Notes: generated from the sequence alone by a model not told the origin. A DNA stretch of 64,000 nucleotides from Dermanyssus gallinae (GCA_003439945.1 QVRM01001782.1:868001-932000); one strand, 5' to 3'. Positions 49,601 to 62,841 are shown, counted from the first letter of the stretch. Made by a program: numbers and translations.

Positions 49601-50792
49601 GCATATATTTGAGCGACATATATCGCTCAAAAAATGATTGTATATACAGATATACGTGTACAAATCTAAGTTGAGCTTATGACGGCAGTATATGTATATA
49701 TGCAAAATACCGTCTGCTAATATAGAAAACACGTATACACACGTATGTTTTATTGGCAGCTGATAGTTTATGCAGGTTTAGCAAACAGCCAATTTTTCTA
49801 AATCAGCGACCGTGCATGCATACAAATGTAGGATGCCATGTAAATATGTCGATCTTTCTAACATCCATCCCTGACAAATTAAGGAGAGTAAATAGTGACA
49901 TGCTTGTTATTATATATATAGAAGTTCTACTAGGCTAGAAGATAACAACATATGATATTCATATATGTGTTTTGCTGTGTAGGAAACACGCTTCTGAATT
50001 TCGCGATAGGGCAAATTTTAATGGTGTTCCTGAAGATTCTCACAAACACTTGTTGTGTCAGTGTTCACCATAGAAGCTTGAATCAACGCGGCTCAAAGAT
50101 ACCTATGGCTTTTGGATCTTGTCTTTTTTGGATCCTGTCTTCCCTATTATACATCAACCAGTGGCAGGGTTACTTGCGTTCATTTTGGCCGTCTTCTTAC
50201 GTTTACCGGCAGAGTGGAGACACATCACTCGAAAATGATTCACAACATTACGTTTTCTTTCATTATGACTAAAACTAAATACAATCCTAGTGCTCCTCTC
50301 TGGCACCACTTGCTGGACGCATGCGTCGCGTTTAATTTTCGGGTTTAGGGGAACCCCCCCAAATAGGAAAAAGTTTTTTAATCACACTATTCTGACGACA
50401 ACACACTGTAATGGATTGTAATCACTTTGCAATAGATTAATGAGCCAGTCCACATTTGTTCGCCACTGGCCAGTCATGTATCGGGCCCATGACCGGCCAT
50501 CGACAGGATAAAAAGAAGTTTAACTTGATTATTGTTTATAATTGCCAGGTTGTTTTGAACTTAAAGTTGTGTTGCTGGTGCGACTTTTTACAGCTTGCTG
50601 TATCCTGGAGAAATGACTAAAGTTCCACTCGAGCTTTAGGCTGTAAACCATCCAGGACAACAGATCTGAAACTGCGTGATGACTGACGTGACTCCTAACC
50701 GCATTGACGCTCCGTGGTAGCGTCAAATCTGTTCTCGTCTGTCGTGTTTCGATTACAGCTAGCAGTATGCAAAGCGATAGTTGTAGCACGTT
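48966..50792. other. Presumed Camta intron, no gene seen
   Basis: Holds a (TA)n at 49558-49598 and a 9-bp-arm hairpin (TTTGAGCGA/TCGCTCAAA, 49608-49631). No coding signature before the acceptor at 50820. Confidence 0.45.
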
Positions 50793-50820
50793 TCTAATTG
50801 TTGTTTCTCATTTTTTGCAG
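50793..50820 (+). promoter_or_regulatory. Splice acceptor of Camta exon
   Basis: A T-rich tract (TTGTTGTTTCTCATTTTTTGCAG) ends in CAG at 50818-50820, a strong 3' splice site with no AG in the preceding tract. Confidence 0.85.
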
Positions 50821-51035
50821 AGCTGGATGAGTCTGGAGGGGACTCTGCTCGAGGCGGGATACCATCAGGCGGAGGTGTAGGACGTGAAGGAGTCGGCGGG
50901 CCCAGGACGGGCATAGGGGGCGTTGGTGGCCCCGGAAGCACAGGGGCCACAGGTCCCTCACTACCCGAAAGCCTTGAAGCTATCCAGAAAGCCGACTATC
51001 TCTCGCCTCAAAGACACCGATGGAACACTAACGAG
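50821..51035 (+). CDS. Camta: Calmodulin-binding transcription activator, exon at CG-1 start
   Basis: A 215-nt internal exon. The first two bases (AG) finish a split codon, then 71 codons run to GAG at 51033-51035 with no stop. It encodes a Gly-rich linker (LDESGGDSARGG...GGPGSTGATG), then SLPESLEAIQKADYLSPQRH and RWNTNE. LPESLE...ADY/F...QRHRWNTNE|E is the known entry to the CG-1 DNA-binding domain of animal CAMTA proteins, and the exon ends between the two conserved glutamates. CAMTA is a nuclear, calmodulin-responsive transcription factor (CG-1, TIG, ankyrin and IQ regions). Only the first ~12 CG-1 residues are here; the next exon (EIA...) is not found before 64000. The upstream exon must end in phase 1 and was not identified. 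The Gly-rich linker is longer than the usual animal N-terminal spacer. Confidence 0.9.
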
Positions 51036-51044
51036 GTAAGTGCT
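51036..51044 (+). promoter_or_regulatory. Splice donor of Camta exon
   Basis: GAG|GTAAGTGCT: a consensus 5' splice site, phase 0. Confidence 0.88.
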
Positions 51045-51499
51045 TCTACGTGACTATTCTCCTTGACAGCCTTTGTGAATTCGCTAGGTCGGGGCGAAGA
51101 ACATGAGCACGTAGACCTCGGCGAGTTATGTAATAGGCAGGTGTATTAATTAGCGATAATCTTTAGTGCAAACGCTTCTAAGGTCTAACGAAGTCCGCAT
51201 CCCGACAACTATTTCTTCTAGTCTTGCCAGCATAACGGCGACTAACCAATTGCTCGATCGCGTCGCAAGTTAATTGACCAAATTGGCAGTTAGCTTATAT
51301 AAGGTAACAACTTTTGGAGAAAGAAGAAGAACCTATGGAGAAGGTATTAAATGCTGTTACGCACTATCGCTGCACGTCTCTTTCTCAATCAGTGTTGGAC
51401 TCGACCCGAACGATTGGATGTTTCTCCGTTGAGACCCGTACCCACTACGGATTGAAGCAGTGTCTGCACTTTTCGTTTGTCTCCTGGAGGTCATTTTTG
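51045..51499. other. Camta intron, no feature seen
   Basis: The start of the downstream intron; no motif recognised. Confidence 0.5.
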
Positions 51500-54300
51500 C
51501 CGTAGCTGCTTCTAGTTTCCAGGCCTGCTTACTAGAAACGATGTATTCTGCGAATTCTGTTAGGTTGACCCGAGCTAACCTCCTAATGTGGGACTCCCTC
51601 CCTGGTCTATTTCTCCGGGACGTATCTTCTTGTCGTTATTAGCGCAGCCTTCCCGGCCGAGCACTGTAGCAGTGTATAACTTAGGGTGTCCTCACGTGCC
51701 TCTTGGCAGAACAGGCATGTCGCCAACGGAAACTTTTTCAGATTCGGAACAAGTGCCAGTTGAAATTCCCATGTCCTGTGAAAATTCGGGTAAGGTGATA
51801 GGTAAGGTTGACCCCTGACCTCTCTGGCCATGCCTTAATGGTTGGCAGCAAAACGCACAAAGACCCTCATTTCCCTGCATTTTGTCCGTCTGCGTGGGAG
51901 CACCCTAATTCCATAATCGCTTAACTTAGAGTGCCTTGTTATTCCAGGGAATCGACCCTGCCAGTACCAGAAGAGCGTTCTGACTGTGCGGTACCTATGG
52001 ATTACCCTCAGGACTGCTAATCTTTAGCAGTCATGAGGGTATAAAAAAGCGTAGCATTTGCTTAGCTTTTTTTGTTTTGAAAGTCGCCCTTACCTAAGCG
52101 GGTGCTTCGAATAATGCTATTGATTCCGCAACTGTTATCAGCAGAGCCCTCGTGCGGGCCGGGGGTCATGGATGTTCAACAGGATCTTGGCTATTACACA
52201 CATGCCCTGTATGCTCTTGTCGTTGCCTTTTTTGTGTGGCTAAGGCCATTCATAGTTCTGTCCAGTGGGACCCCGGTAGCGGGCTTCTTTTCCAATTTAA
52301 AGTTCTGGTCGTCAACCTGTAAAGTAAGCGGGCGAATTCTTGTCCTCCCTGTGAGGAGTATTGCTTCGTTCTTTTCCGAGGCCACCCCCGCTGTCTTCAT
52401 TCACACTCACGTCAGGTGTACATCTTTGCTCATATTCAGTTCAAGCTCGTCGACAGGTTTAGCCTGCACGATTAAATCGGCATAGGCAACTGTGTCCACT
52501 TCTTGGGGGATGTCAGACGGAGAACGTCGTCGTAAGCCAAGTTCCAGAGATGTAAATCAAGTATAGACCCCTGCGGGACACCAACTTTTATTTGAAAACT
52601 GACCTGACCGTTAACACATATTCGTGCATTGGGGTAGCCGGAAATAACATTTACCAGATACGAGGGGATCTTTTTGTGTTAGTGTGTCCAGAATGGTCTT
52701 TCATAGTAAGCTGTTGAACGCGTCCTCGACATCTGGAAGATATTCTCCGTTCGGCTTGCTTTCAAGGTTGCGGAAACATGCTGCATTTGAACAGGGTATT
52801 GAAAGCGTCACTCACTGTTTCGGGGTGATCCGTGAAAAGAGGTTTCACTGCTTCGGGGGGAATCTCTTCAGGCCCGGAGGCTTTACCGGTTGTTTCTCTG
52901 TGAGCTACGGGTCAAACCTCGAATGGCTGAATAGACGAAATCTAGCCCTCACGTTCATACCTGGGATTACTCTCATAAATAGCCCTTTCAACAGACGCGT
53001 TGCACGCGGGAACAGCTTAGTTAAGGCCGCTTTGGTTTGCTGTTTGTCTAGGGAAGCGGGGGTATTTTTCATTTTGCCCTCGATCTTGTACATTTTTCCC
53101 CAGGGGTCATCTTCGACCTCATTGAGGAGCTTCTTTCAGCCCTTAGTTCTGCTGTTGGCTATGTCTTAATGGAGTAGCAGCACTTGAGTGCGTGTGTCTG
53201 CGTTTCGTTGTTTTCATTTGAGGGGGGGAGGGGGTTGAATCCTCAGCCGTGTCTCAATGCTATAATGATCGCTGAGGCATTCTTCGTCCACCAGAACCGT
53301 CTAGCATATAGCTTTTGGTGCCAGGATGTCGTAGCATTGTTGCCGTGGCGGTGGAACGTGGCTTCTTTCCCCTCGTTTAATACTTGGAGATCGAGCAATG
53401 CCCCCCATTCTAGCAGGGTGCTGCCTCATCTGTCAGCTCGAGATGGTTCCCAGACTTCTGACGCCGAGTTAAAATCTCCTGTTATTAGTACCCCGTTTCC
53501 GGGCTTTCGGTCGCATATCGATTATGCAACGTCATCTAGGAATCGCTCGAAATCCTTGTGCAAGCAGTTGAAACTGATGTAGGCAGAGTAGATTCTGCCG
53601 GCCTACTTCCCATTAACCCAGAATAACTCATTAAATAACCCGTAACCCAGAATAACCCGTAAACACTTATACATTTTGTTTAGTTATGAGGGTGGTGTCC
53701 TGGTTTGTGTCCTTGTCCAGCGTCCCTGAGTTATAAGTTTTTCACTTGTTGGGCTTGCTACGGGCCAGTCCTTCTTCAGCATTTTATTTATTCTATCGTA
53801 TCGTGGGCCGGCCTGCTCTTATTGCTTTTAACCTGAATAATTCCTATCTCCCTTATCATTTTTGTGAGAAGTCGCGCTGGGTCGGACTTCTAGCGACGTC
53901 CTTGGTCCTTTGTGTCCTTCATTCGTAGGGTCCCTTTGGGGCTGCGGTAACGGTCGCGGGCTTCTCGTTTCTCTCATTGGGCTCCGCATCTCCTGTTCTG
54001 TCCCTGTTAGCTCGCCTCACAGTTTGGCGCTCATGCATCTTAGCCTTAGGAAGTTGAAGGTATTAAGCGCATGCTGTGGATCTGGCTTTGTGGCGCTTGA
54101 CGTTACATACGTAGCATTTATGAAGTACCGCCTTACAGTCACGGACAAGGTGCCTCTTGCCTACAGCGGTAGCATTTCTGCTTATCTGCCTTCTTATTTT
54201 TGCATACAAAAATCATGTGCCCGTTTTTGGGCTTTTTTCACCACAGAACTCACTTTAGAAGGTACCGAAAACTTCTAGAGTGCAATTCTCTGCAGTACGA
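51500..54300 (-). mobile_element. Decayed R1-clade LINE in Camta intron
   Basis: Minus-strand pieces in R1 order, high to low. Two gag-like zinc knuckles come first (KCYRC...HLVRDC and CYVCNVKRHKA, ~54060-54190). The endonuclease core VLITGDFNSASEVWEPSRAD follows (~53440-53490) with LLDLQVLNEGKEATFHR. A RT N-terminal piece MYKIEGKMKNTPASLDKQQT lies at ~53030-53095. The RT palm PDVEDAFNSL is at ~52700-52735, VNGQVSFQIKVGVPQGSIL at ~52560-52620, and a YADD box decayed to VAYADLI at ~52470-52490. The C-terminal zinc motif CLFCQEAREDTLSYTLLQC (~51655-51715) has Y for H. Frameshifts and stops are frequent. It lies opposite to the host gene in its intron. It is dead. Confidence 0.85.
52003..52041. 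repeat. Near-perfect 18-bp-arm hairpin, 3-nt loop
   Basis: TACCCTCAGGACTGCTAA, loop TCT, then TTAGCAGTCATGAGGGTA: 17 of 18 pairs. It sits inside the decayed LINE. Confidence 0.88.
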
Positions 54301-56504
54301 AACATAACTACATGTGAATGCAATATATGGATAAGGTAACAATTGGGCTTTTCAATACCGCCCATGCTATGCGTAGCGCATTAAAGTTTCAGTACTATGG
54401 CCATAGGCAGCCGAGTCGAACATTTGTGCGAATAAAAGATTTTTTAACTGTCGAAGCGGTGTCTCCTGACGAAATCGATTCTACGTTTTGATCGGCGTTA
54501 ATATCTAAAAAAAAGAAAACCTCCACCGGCATTTAAAATAGCATGTGCTTCATTCAGAACTTGTCCGCGCCTCTTACCGACCACAATGAGGCTAAATTAG
54601 AACGGACCCAATATCGCTAACATTTATGCCGTAGCTGGTAATGGTCTACTGCAATACCGAGTCAGTACGAATCAGTACGGATCTGCTTCGCCTTTTCGGC
54701 GTGAGCATTAGCGGCTCGACTGTCTACGGGTGCAGCCACAAGATATGCCTCTACCACATCGTGGCTCCCGCCTATAAAGCAATTGAAGGCCCGCAAACCA
54801 ATTCGTCTTGCTCAATCTGACTCCTCGAGTCAGTTACGAGTTTCAGGGCCGATGAGCCATGCAGGTCAGTAGGTTTTCCGATAGCAGAGGAATGCGGTCA
54901 CTGAGAGACCTTCATGACTGGTTGCATTCCCCTGACGGCGTTCGATCTTTACAACACTCCTAGTTCATCTGTGATTTCCCCTGACATCCAACTGACGACC
55001 GTTTGATTGCCAAAGAAAAACATCAACGTCCGCTTGTATTTTAAGTGCCATGGCAATTTGGACCCTAGCATGAGCATTACGTTGCAGCACAAACTTGGCA
55101 GGGCACAAGGCTTGGATAGCAATCGTGACCTCGTCACCCTCAAGTTAAATTCTCTTTGCGAATAACGTTACAAGCACTTGTCGATAATCTCTCGAATCTC
55201 TCTCGAAAATTAAGTCCATCTGCATCTCTGCACTCGACCATAGTCGTCAGCGTGTATCCTTTGAACTGCGTAGCTTGGCTGTAGCCTCTTCGATTCGTGC
55301 GGCGCCATAGCGGATTACACTAGCCGTTTTACTAGTCGGAGTCGTTTTTTCACTCTGAGTGACCTCTAGAAGCTGTTGGCCAATACCATGACGTGTCGTA
55401 GGATTTTCATTACTTTCTGCGGAAATATTCATTCTAATCAAGAACGGTCATTTTAACCGTTTTAGCATGAACATACATCTGCGCGCTGCACACCAACATC
55501 AGTAGGCTCGTCCTGCTTGTTTGTTCCAGTGCCATGTTCGGAAAACACAAGTTCTCTGAATTTGTTTAGTTAACTTCAATTTAGACATTTTTCCTAGCTA
55601 ACTATAGCTGCGAATAAATGGTTCGTTCTAGCCATTTAAAATTAGTTAAGACGGTTTAGCTGTGGGTTAACCCGCTCTAAAGAGATATATAAAGGTTAGT
55701 CTTTCTTTCCGCACGATCAGAGATGTTTTTTCCCTACAAGCCTGAAAGTTATAAACTTCTCCAATCAGTACTTGTAGGGTTTGCGCTTTTGGTTTTGCGC
55801 GGGAGGTTACGCCATGAGGCGCTTACTATGGACGACCCCTAGCCCATAGCGGTATCGCAATAAAATACAAGCAGACCGCGTGTGTTTAAGACATCCAAGC
55901 TTTTGATAAAGTTATATTATTTAATTGAATGCGGAGAATATTTTGCTTGAGAGTAGCGACAAATATACTAGTGTTTGTTATGCCGATGTGGCTGGCCGGA
56001 CATTATTCTTCACAAGATGTGCGTTTGACCGGTGTAGCTATTGTATCTGGTAGCTGCTAACCTCGCTAATCCGTCTGTAAGATGGGACTCTATAGGAATC
56101 GAGCATCCGGGCCGGGGAAAAATAGCTTATGACAATTATATCACGAATCGAAGCAATATCGATTAAGTGCAAAGAGCATCACAGAATCTCAATTTTTGCA
56201 ATTTGTTCTCAATGCGACTTTTTGTATTACTAGTCAGGGCAAATCAAATGTCTTGCGGACATGCCATTGTCTCCATTGAACAACTAATTATATTGCAATA
56301 GGCAAATTATTTATACGAATGACGATCGATGAGTGTGTCGAGCAACGACGCCAGGCTTTCATTCGTTCGTGTTGTGGTTGCGTCCAGGAGTCTGCCTAGC
56401 GATCACCTAAAGCTGCGGTTTCCCCAAAAATCATGTGGCCACCACATCTTCAACTGCCTATTAGGAATCGCTCTCCCATTGCCCTTCTGTCTCTCTCTCT
56501 CTAG
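54301..56504. other. Intron DNA, no feature recognised
   Basis: No open frame with homology, no element ends. Upstream parts of the R1-clade LINE (ORF1) may extend into it. Confidence 0.4.
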
Positions 56505-56554
56505 ATATATATCTAAATATATAATAATATATATAATATATATAAGATACATAT

Positions 56555-56591
<37 letters not shown>

Positions 56592-56612
56592 TATAATATA
56601 TAATGATTATAT

Positions 56613-56645
<33 letters not shown>

Positions 56646-56720
56646 ATATATATATAATATATATATAATACTATATAATATAGTATATATATATATATAT
56701 ATAAATACATATACATATAT
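56505..56720. repeat. Irregular TA-rich tract
   Basis: About 216 bp of TA with frequent TAATA/TAAATA slips, less regular than the other (TA)n tracts and so probably older. Confidence 0.85.
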
Positions 56721-58899
56721 TGCGCACTTGTACAGGTAGTGGCCGGTTTAATTGAGTATATGTCGCGCTTGTAGTCAATGCGGCTGGAGTAGTCATCGTA
56801 GTGGTGCGAGGACGTGCGAGTCATAATGCCCGTTGTAGGAGTTAGTTGCTGTGAAAGGGCATGCACGATGAACAGCCGCCGCGTTGTCTGCGCGTGCTGA
56901 CTTTGGCCGCTTAGTTAGCCGGCCCCAAGCCGCTCTTCAGGGTAATGGGTTGGTTGGCTAGCTGGTTGGCTGGCTGGCAAGCTGGAAGCCATGGCATGGC
57001 AACGTCTATAGAGGATGCTATTAATACTTTATAATAGGGCGTTCCCGTACCGAGCAGTGAGCCGCCTCGCCCGTTTGCTGTTCGTGCAGCAGCAGCAGAA
57101 CCACCACCACCACCACCTTCTATACGGCCGCGTGAACCCTTATATATTCGCCCCCTCTCGTGTGGTGCCTACCCCATCGGCCACCTCCTCCCTATTCTTG
57201 TCGGGTCCTCCGTCCTCTAAAGTATATACATGCAGAGAGCCAGAGACATACACAGACACGCACAAGCACGCAAGTAGACAAACGCGCGCAGACGAAGCCT
57301 TGCCTGGTTGGATGAAGGGAAGGCAAGCAGGCTGGGCAAAGGGGGCACCATTCACCACCTTGGCGGTTTCCTTGGCGGTGGCCTTCCAGGGCAGGCCCTT
57401 ACCCTAGGACAAGAGTAGACCTAGAGTATACGGCGCAACTTGCTCTTGTTTCTCGTCGCATTTGACGTCGCCTTAACTATAGCCGTATTCGTAGGGCTGC
57501 GGATGCCAGTTACGATGAGGCGGCTGGACTGGTGTCTCGCTCGCCATGAACGAGTACTTGGCACCAAACGGAGTGGTTGGTGGTTTGGACCTCGGCCGTG
57601 GGCTTGGTGTTCGCACAAACGTTGTCAGAATACTGCGAGTCTAAGGGGAAACGGGCCCGAGGAGCGGGCGGTAGGTACAAACACACCGCCAGACACAAGC
57701 ACGAATCTTTGCCTTCTTACCCTTTGATCTGCAGTCCGCTGTCGGTTGGGCAATTGATCGACTTTCTCAAGTCCTCTCCATTCCACTCTCATATACGTAT
57801 CGGCTCTGTTTAGGAGCAAATACAGAAGAGCAGATACGATCCAACAGGCTATATCTACGGCTACGGCTAAACTCCCCAATGCATCGCTTGTCATAGCTCT
57901 TTGTGTAAACGATAAAGTAAACCATATATTGATGTCTTAACAGGCAAACTCTCTAAAATTCAAATACGTGCGTTAAAATACACCATCACCATTGGTATTG
58001 TCTATTGTCACAAGTGTTATCGTTTAGCGTCATTTGTGTTAATATTTTCTTAACTAACTACTACTAATATTGCCATTGCCGTTGTCGTCATGATGGCATA
58101 ACCTTTAAAGGCATCAAAGCTACCGTAGGCGTTGTTGCTGTTTTCGGTTTTATTTTGCTTTATGCCGCAGCAAACACAAGTCTATCAATAAGTCAACGCC
58201 GACCGATAAATATAGTAAATTTTTCCGTTGGTTTATGGCAACTTTCGGGTTGCAAATTCGGCCTGTCTATTTAGCCTCGATCTTTTGTGGCTTAATGATA
58301 AGAGCAATCTCCAGTGATGTACAAGAATACTGCCGCAAAACTGTAACAGAATGCGTCTTCGGTGAAGCGCTTCAAATAGTGTGCCCGCAAAACGCGGCGC
58401 TAGACAATAACAGGCAGTGCCCGAGGACAGGCATGTCAGTGACACAGCATTTGACGCGGGACTGTGTTACGAAAGTCTTCACTAGTACGCCCAGCAAACA
58501 ACATCGGCAGGTGTTACTCCTTCCGACGTTGTCTGCTTTTTAGACATTTTCCTTTTGCGTTGTTTGTATGTACCCTTGATATTGCGCCTCACTCCGTCTA
58601 GGTGAAGCCAGCCACGATATTCCGGCTTTACCTTTGATTCGTCTATTTCCTTGTCGTATTTGTATGACTGCAGCCGTCGTCTGGCAGTCGTACACAATAA
58701 TGATTGCCCCCTAACAACGAATGAAGACAACATTGGTTGACCATAGGGTACGTTGCCATGCCGCTGAAACGTTTCTAGCATAACACGTCAATGTCCTTCT
58801 TTCGAGTGTACAGTATGGGAACATTGAACACTCCGGGAAACACGGGTGGGGCTTAGGGAGTTTTTGCCCGTTCGCTAGGCTTGTGCCGGCTGCCACCCA
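56721..58899. other. Non-coding; GC-rich 56800-57900
   Basis: GGTT/GGCT tetranucleotide arrays at 56948-56980, (CAC)n near 57101-57116 and (ACAC/GCAC)n near 57250-57275. A 102-residue frame at 58235-58543 (+) starts with a hydrophobic signal-like segment (YLASIFCGLMIRAIS) and has six cysteines, but I see no family and no splice or promoter support. Confidence 0.35.
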
Positions 58900-59937
58900 A
58901 TCCTACAGTTCCCGTCGTTGTTCTCATCGCTACCAGCATCACCACAACCAGCTCTACCACTACATGTGCTGTCGCTGATGCTTTCTTCTTCCTGATTCTT
59001 CTTCTGCTGCTGCTGTTGCTCGAGGATGATGGGGGAGGGTCTGGATATGGAGACTGAGAAAAGTGGAGAGAGAGAGAGAGTTAACCAAGTTGATCCCTCT
59101 GCGTCCAGCCTGCGTCGCGTTTGGTGCGCTTGCAACGAACGCGCCCATTCTTCTACTGCCGTAGCTTTTCCACTATCCGTCAGGATTTCTTGCTCCCCTG
59201 CTGAGCTAGCCGCTAGCCAGGCTCGTCAGAGCCCGGCTCAGCCCATAGCAAATGTCTAGTTTTTAGGAACAGTACTCACACCCAGTCGCTAACACACTCA
59301 CACACTTGCCCACATATACCACACCCCTCCCCCCCCCCCCCCGACTTCCTCATACCTCCTGATACTAACCCACATACTCTGTCACAGAGACACCCGCACA
59401 TCTACTGATACCGTTCACCCTGTTTTCTCACTCACAACAGCAATTCAGGCCACCGCCAGTGAGCCCCTCAGCTCCCCAACTCTCAGCTCATTCAACGAGC
59501 GAGCGGAGATCAAATACAATTTTTATTATTAAGTAGCTCTGCGCGCCCTGCGGTGATGACGGAAACTCAGTGACAACGGAACCATTGTTGCAGAGCGGAC
59601 GACCAATCCGAGAGGACGTCGAGAGGACGACATCCGAGTTGAGTCTGTGGAGAAAGATCAGCATGACCGTACTCTTCTGTGTCCCAGAGGAGCTGCGCTG
59701 CTTTAAGGCGTAACGACGGTACCACTGCTACTGGTTACCACCGTTCCCTTTAAGTTCGATCACACTCCGCCATGGCCTTGTGGGCGAGGCGCCGAGATAC
59801 GGGCGTTTGCGGCCGCGTAGAGTAGAAGTCAACTTGCGCCTCTATCACAGTGGCGTGAAGCAATGACGACAGAATAATATTTATATATATTAATATACAT
59901 GTTGTTATAAATATGTATCGTCGCATGGAAGTTTGAA

Positions 59938-59940
<3 letters not shown>
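58900..59940. other. GC-rich non-coding block
   Basis: Contains a CTTCTT/CTGCTG run near 58981-59015, a (GA)n at 59067-59080 and C14 at 59329-59342 in a CA-rich setting. Domain-free frames on both strands. Confidence 0.4.

Positions 59941-59976
<36 letters not shown>
59941..59976. repeat. (TA)n microsatellite
   Basis: 36 bp of TA. Confidence 0.9.
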
Positions 59977-59979
<3 letters not shown>

Positions 59980-61460
59980 CAAAACCAAGTCATATGTGCA
60001 CTGCTCTGAAACGTCAACAAGTCTTGTTTATGCCAGGAACTATATACAACAGATAGAACGGTTACACTACCAAGGAAGGCGAGTGAATGCGTTTGTTGTG
60101 CCTGCTTTAATGAGACCGTTGACCTGGCGCTTAATGTCCCATCCCTTCCAACAGTGGACTCGCAACAACGATACTCCTTGAAGCAGAATTTGGCTAGTTT
60201 AAAGAAGTAACGGGGTTTCGTATTTACTTGGCAAAGGCATCGAAGCCATCGAAAGATCTTTGGATAGAAGACCCTAAGTAGGCCAGGCCTGAACGCCCGT
60301 AGTTAATTCAGTAACGTTAAACGATCATAACAATGGTCGATGATCGGCTACGACGCGAATTATAGGCGAACTGACCCTGTACTCTCCAAACCGTAACATC
60401 ATCTCTACAAAGACGCCAAAGTCGTTGAGAACAAGCACCATATGACTGAACCCACAAAGTAATTGTCCTTTGCAACAGCTAGGGACTCAACACGTAAACG
60501 GAACACTATTTATTTTTCTATTTCTCGCTTTACATATATGCTAGAGTGCAAGTCAGTCAATATAAATGAAAATATTTACTCACTCGCTGATTCCATATTG
60601 GACTAGGTTTTTCAGCTTTCTAGTTGGCTGCGTCGATTTATTCACAAATTTTTGACCACAATAACTTTCATTCAGAATTTAAAGCACAATTGCTGAAACG
60701 CGGTCCGTCTTCTGTCGAATTTGCTTACACTGCATGAGTAAGCCATTCAGACCAAACGCTTCGCTTGTAGAACTAGATCTCAGCAAGCCTATGTGGTTGA
60801 TTACAATTGATGATGCATTTTCTGGAAATGCTATAAATAGAGAGAACAGGAGAATATTATACAAAAAAACGAGAGAAAAAGAAGGCGGAAAGTGCCTAAA
60901 TATGGGGCTCAAAGGAAGACAATTTTACAAAAAATGGGCTGTAGCCGGGCTTTCCATAAGGGCCGTAGCCTTAAATAATAGGCTGCGAGCCGCAATAATC
61001 TCCCACTGCCAATGCTCCTGTAATTACAAATGTACACTCAAATTAAATATGCAACATGTTAGTTGGCCGCTTCTGGTCGAGGAACGAGCTCGTTCAACCA
61101 TATATTCGTCGAGTCCATCGACTTGCCACTAGGTAATTAATGCCAAGCCTAGCGAGAATTGTATCGTGAAACTAACTAAAGTGTTTGTACAACTGAACTG
61201 CTCCTACCGGCAAATTTGGTGGAAAATTCTGCATGATCTGAATAACCCCGTGCAAGCTAGTGAAATACGAATAGCGGGATTAGGGAAAGTCATAAAAAGT
61301 CGATATGTTGTTATATCTTAGATTAAATCTTTCACGTGCAGAACCGTAACATTTTGCCATTACCACCAAAAATGTAGACCAAAAGACTATTTTCAGGCGA
61401 TTCGACAGCCATAGTTGTTATGTTTTACGTTGAAGCTTTCACGTTCAAAATCGCAAAATT
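59977..61460. other. AT-rich DNA, no gene recognised
   Basis: A 132-residue frame at 60734-61132 (+) is Arg/Lys-rich and has no motif I know; I do not call it a gene. Confidence 0.35.
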
Positions 61461-61893
61461 ATTTTCATTGGGAAAACGTATTTTCTTGCCGAGTTCTACC
61501 AAACCTCAAAGTATGTACCTAACGTTCTGCGTGCAAGTGAAGGCATGCAAGCAAGCATGCATGCCTTCACTCTTGCGTATGGCGGCAACTACGTAATGCA
61601 GCACTATCACTTTGGTACGAAAATGAACGGCATTAAATTTGCGTCAGGTGTCATTCGGATTATGCAGAGTTTTTCGCCGAACAAGCCGGTATGATCGGTT
61701 CCTTTATGCGTTGATTCTTCCAGAAACGTAGAAGTTGCACAACTATGCAGGCAAGCAAAGGGCAGAATAGCTAATTTTATAAATTTCATCCTCACTCGTA
61801 AACAAGGCATTTCCGCCCCTTTTTCCATTGGGAGAAATTGCTTTCGTGTCGAGTTCTACCAAACCTTAAAGCAAGTTCATGAGGTTATAGAAG

Positions 61894-61899
<6 letters not shown>
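61461..61899. repeat. Foldback-like repeats with hairpin
   Basis: Two direct, diverged copies of CATTGGG.AAA...GAGTTCTACCAAACC.TAAAG lie at 61461-61510 and 61825-61875. The second copy is preceded by CTCACTCGTAAACAAGGCATTTCC and followed by GAAGACCCTATA. That order matches the right arm of the foldback element (CTCACTCCGAAACAAG ... ATTGG ... GAGTTCTAC ... CACCCTGTA). Between them 61529-61548 and 61559-61578 form a 20-bp-arm imperfect hairpin. Confidence 0.5.
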
Positions 61900-61929
<30 letters not shown>

Positions 61930-62795
61930 CGTACATGCTACGACTTGTCCGGGGCATATTTGTGCAATACACGTGCTGACGACGGATAGACCTGGTGCAG
62001 TTGTTCATCTACCATGCGAAAGTACCGAGACGAGTTCGCGTATAGCGCCGGTTACAAACCAGTTATCTGCCTACTTGTACATCCAGTTTAGTCGTGCCGA
62101 AGGAACAACGCTGACCCGTTGGACACGCGCACTGACACATGTACCGTACCATAGCTTTAGTCTGTTCCTTCTAGTCTCTAGACAATAATACGAAGACGGA
62201 GAGTGCGTTGGCCGATCCTGCCAAGCTTGTGCCGTAGTAGGCTAGGGAGGTAAACAATGGACAGATTGCGTTCCCTCTCTTTTTCTGCTTGTTCCTTTTT
62301 TATTTCTTGACCTGCCTATACAAAACGCTGTTCGACACGCAAACCCATGAGCGATGACAGCTGACAGCAAAGGAGGAAAGCTTGTGCAACTTTTTCATTC
62401 TACAATGCCCTATTCTCCGTTTGCTGCCGCGTTTTTCGTTTTCATAGAAGGGTGCGCTAAGACAACGTCGTAGCGCCTATCTGTGACCCCACCATCAGCT
62501 ATGAACTGTGGCAGTAAGATAGAGATAGAAAAGTTGTTCTGCAAAATAGCATGCTCCTACGCCGCCTCCCTTTATACCTCACCCCCCCCCCTCTTCCCGA
62601 CACAAACATGTACCCTAATGCTCTTAACCCAAAACAGATACATATAAGTGTCTTCGGCAGTCGGAACGTAGAAACGACCACAAGAATAGTAATGATGCCG
62701 ATGCTAACATCCCGACGCTATTGTATGGTTTTCAAACAGATGGCGAATCTATAAAAAACACTGGCCTCGTCGAGTTAGCTACGTGTGTTTTTTTG

Positions 62796-62798
<3 letters not shown>
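61900..62798. other. Non-coding, no gene seen
   Basis: Begins with a (TA)n at 61900-61926. Nothing else recognised. Confidence 0.45.

Positions 62799-62837
<39 letters not shown>
62799..62837. repeat. (TA)n abutting LINE tail
   Basis: 39 bp of TA directly next to an inverted R1-like 3' end. Confidence 0.9.

Positions 62838-62841
<4 letters not shown>

Noticed and set aside
60734..61132. 132-residue frame
   Set aside because: Arg/Lys-rich with no recognisable family or splice support.
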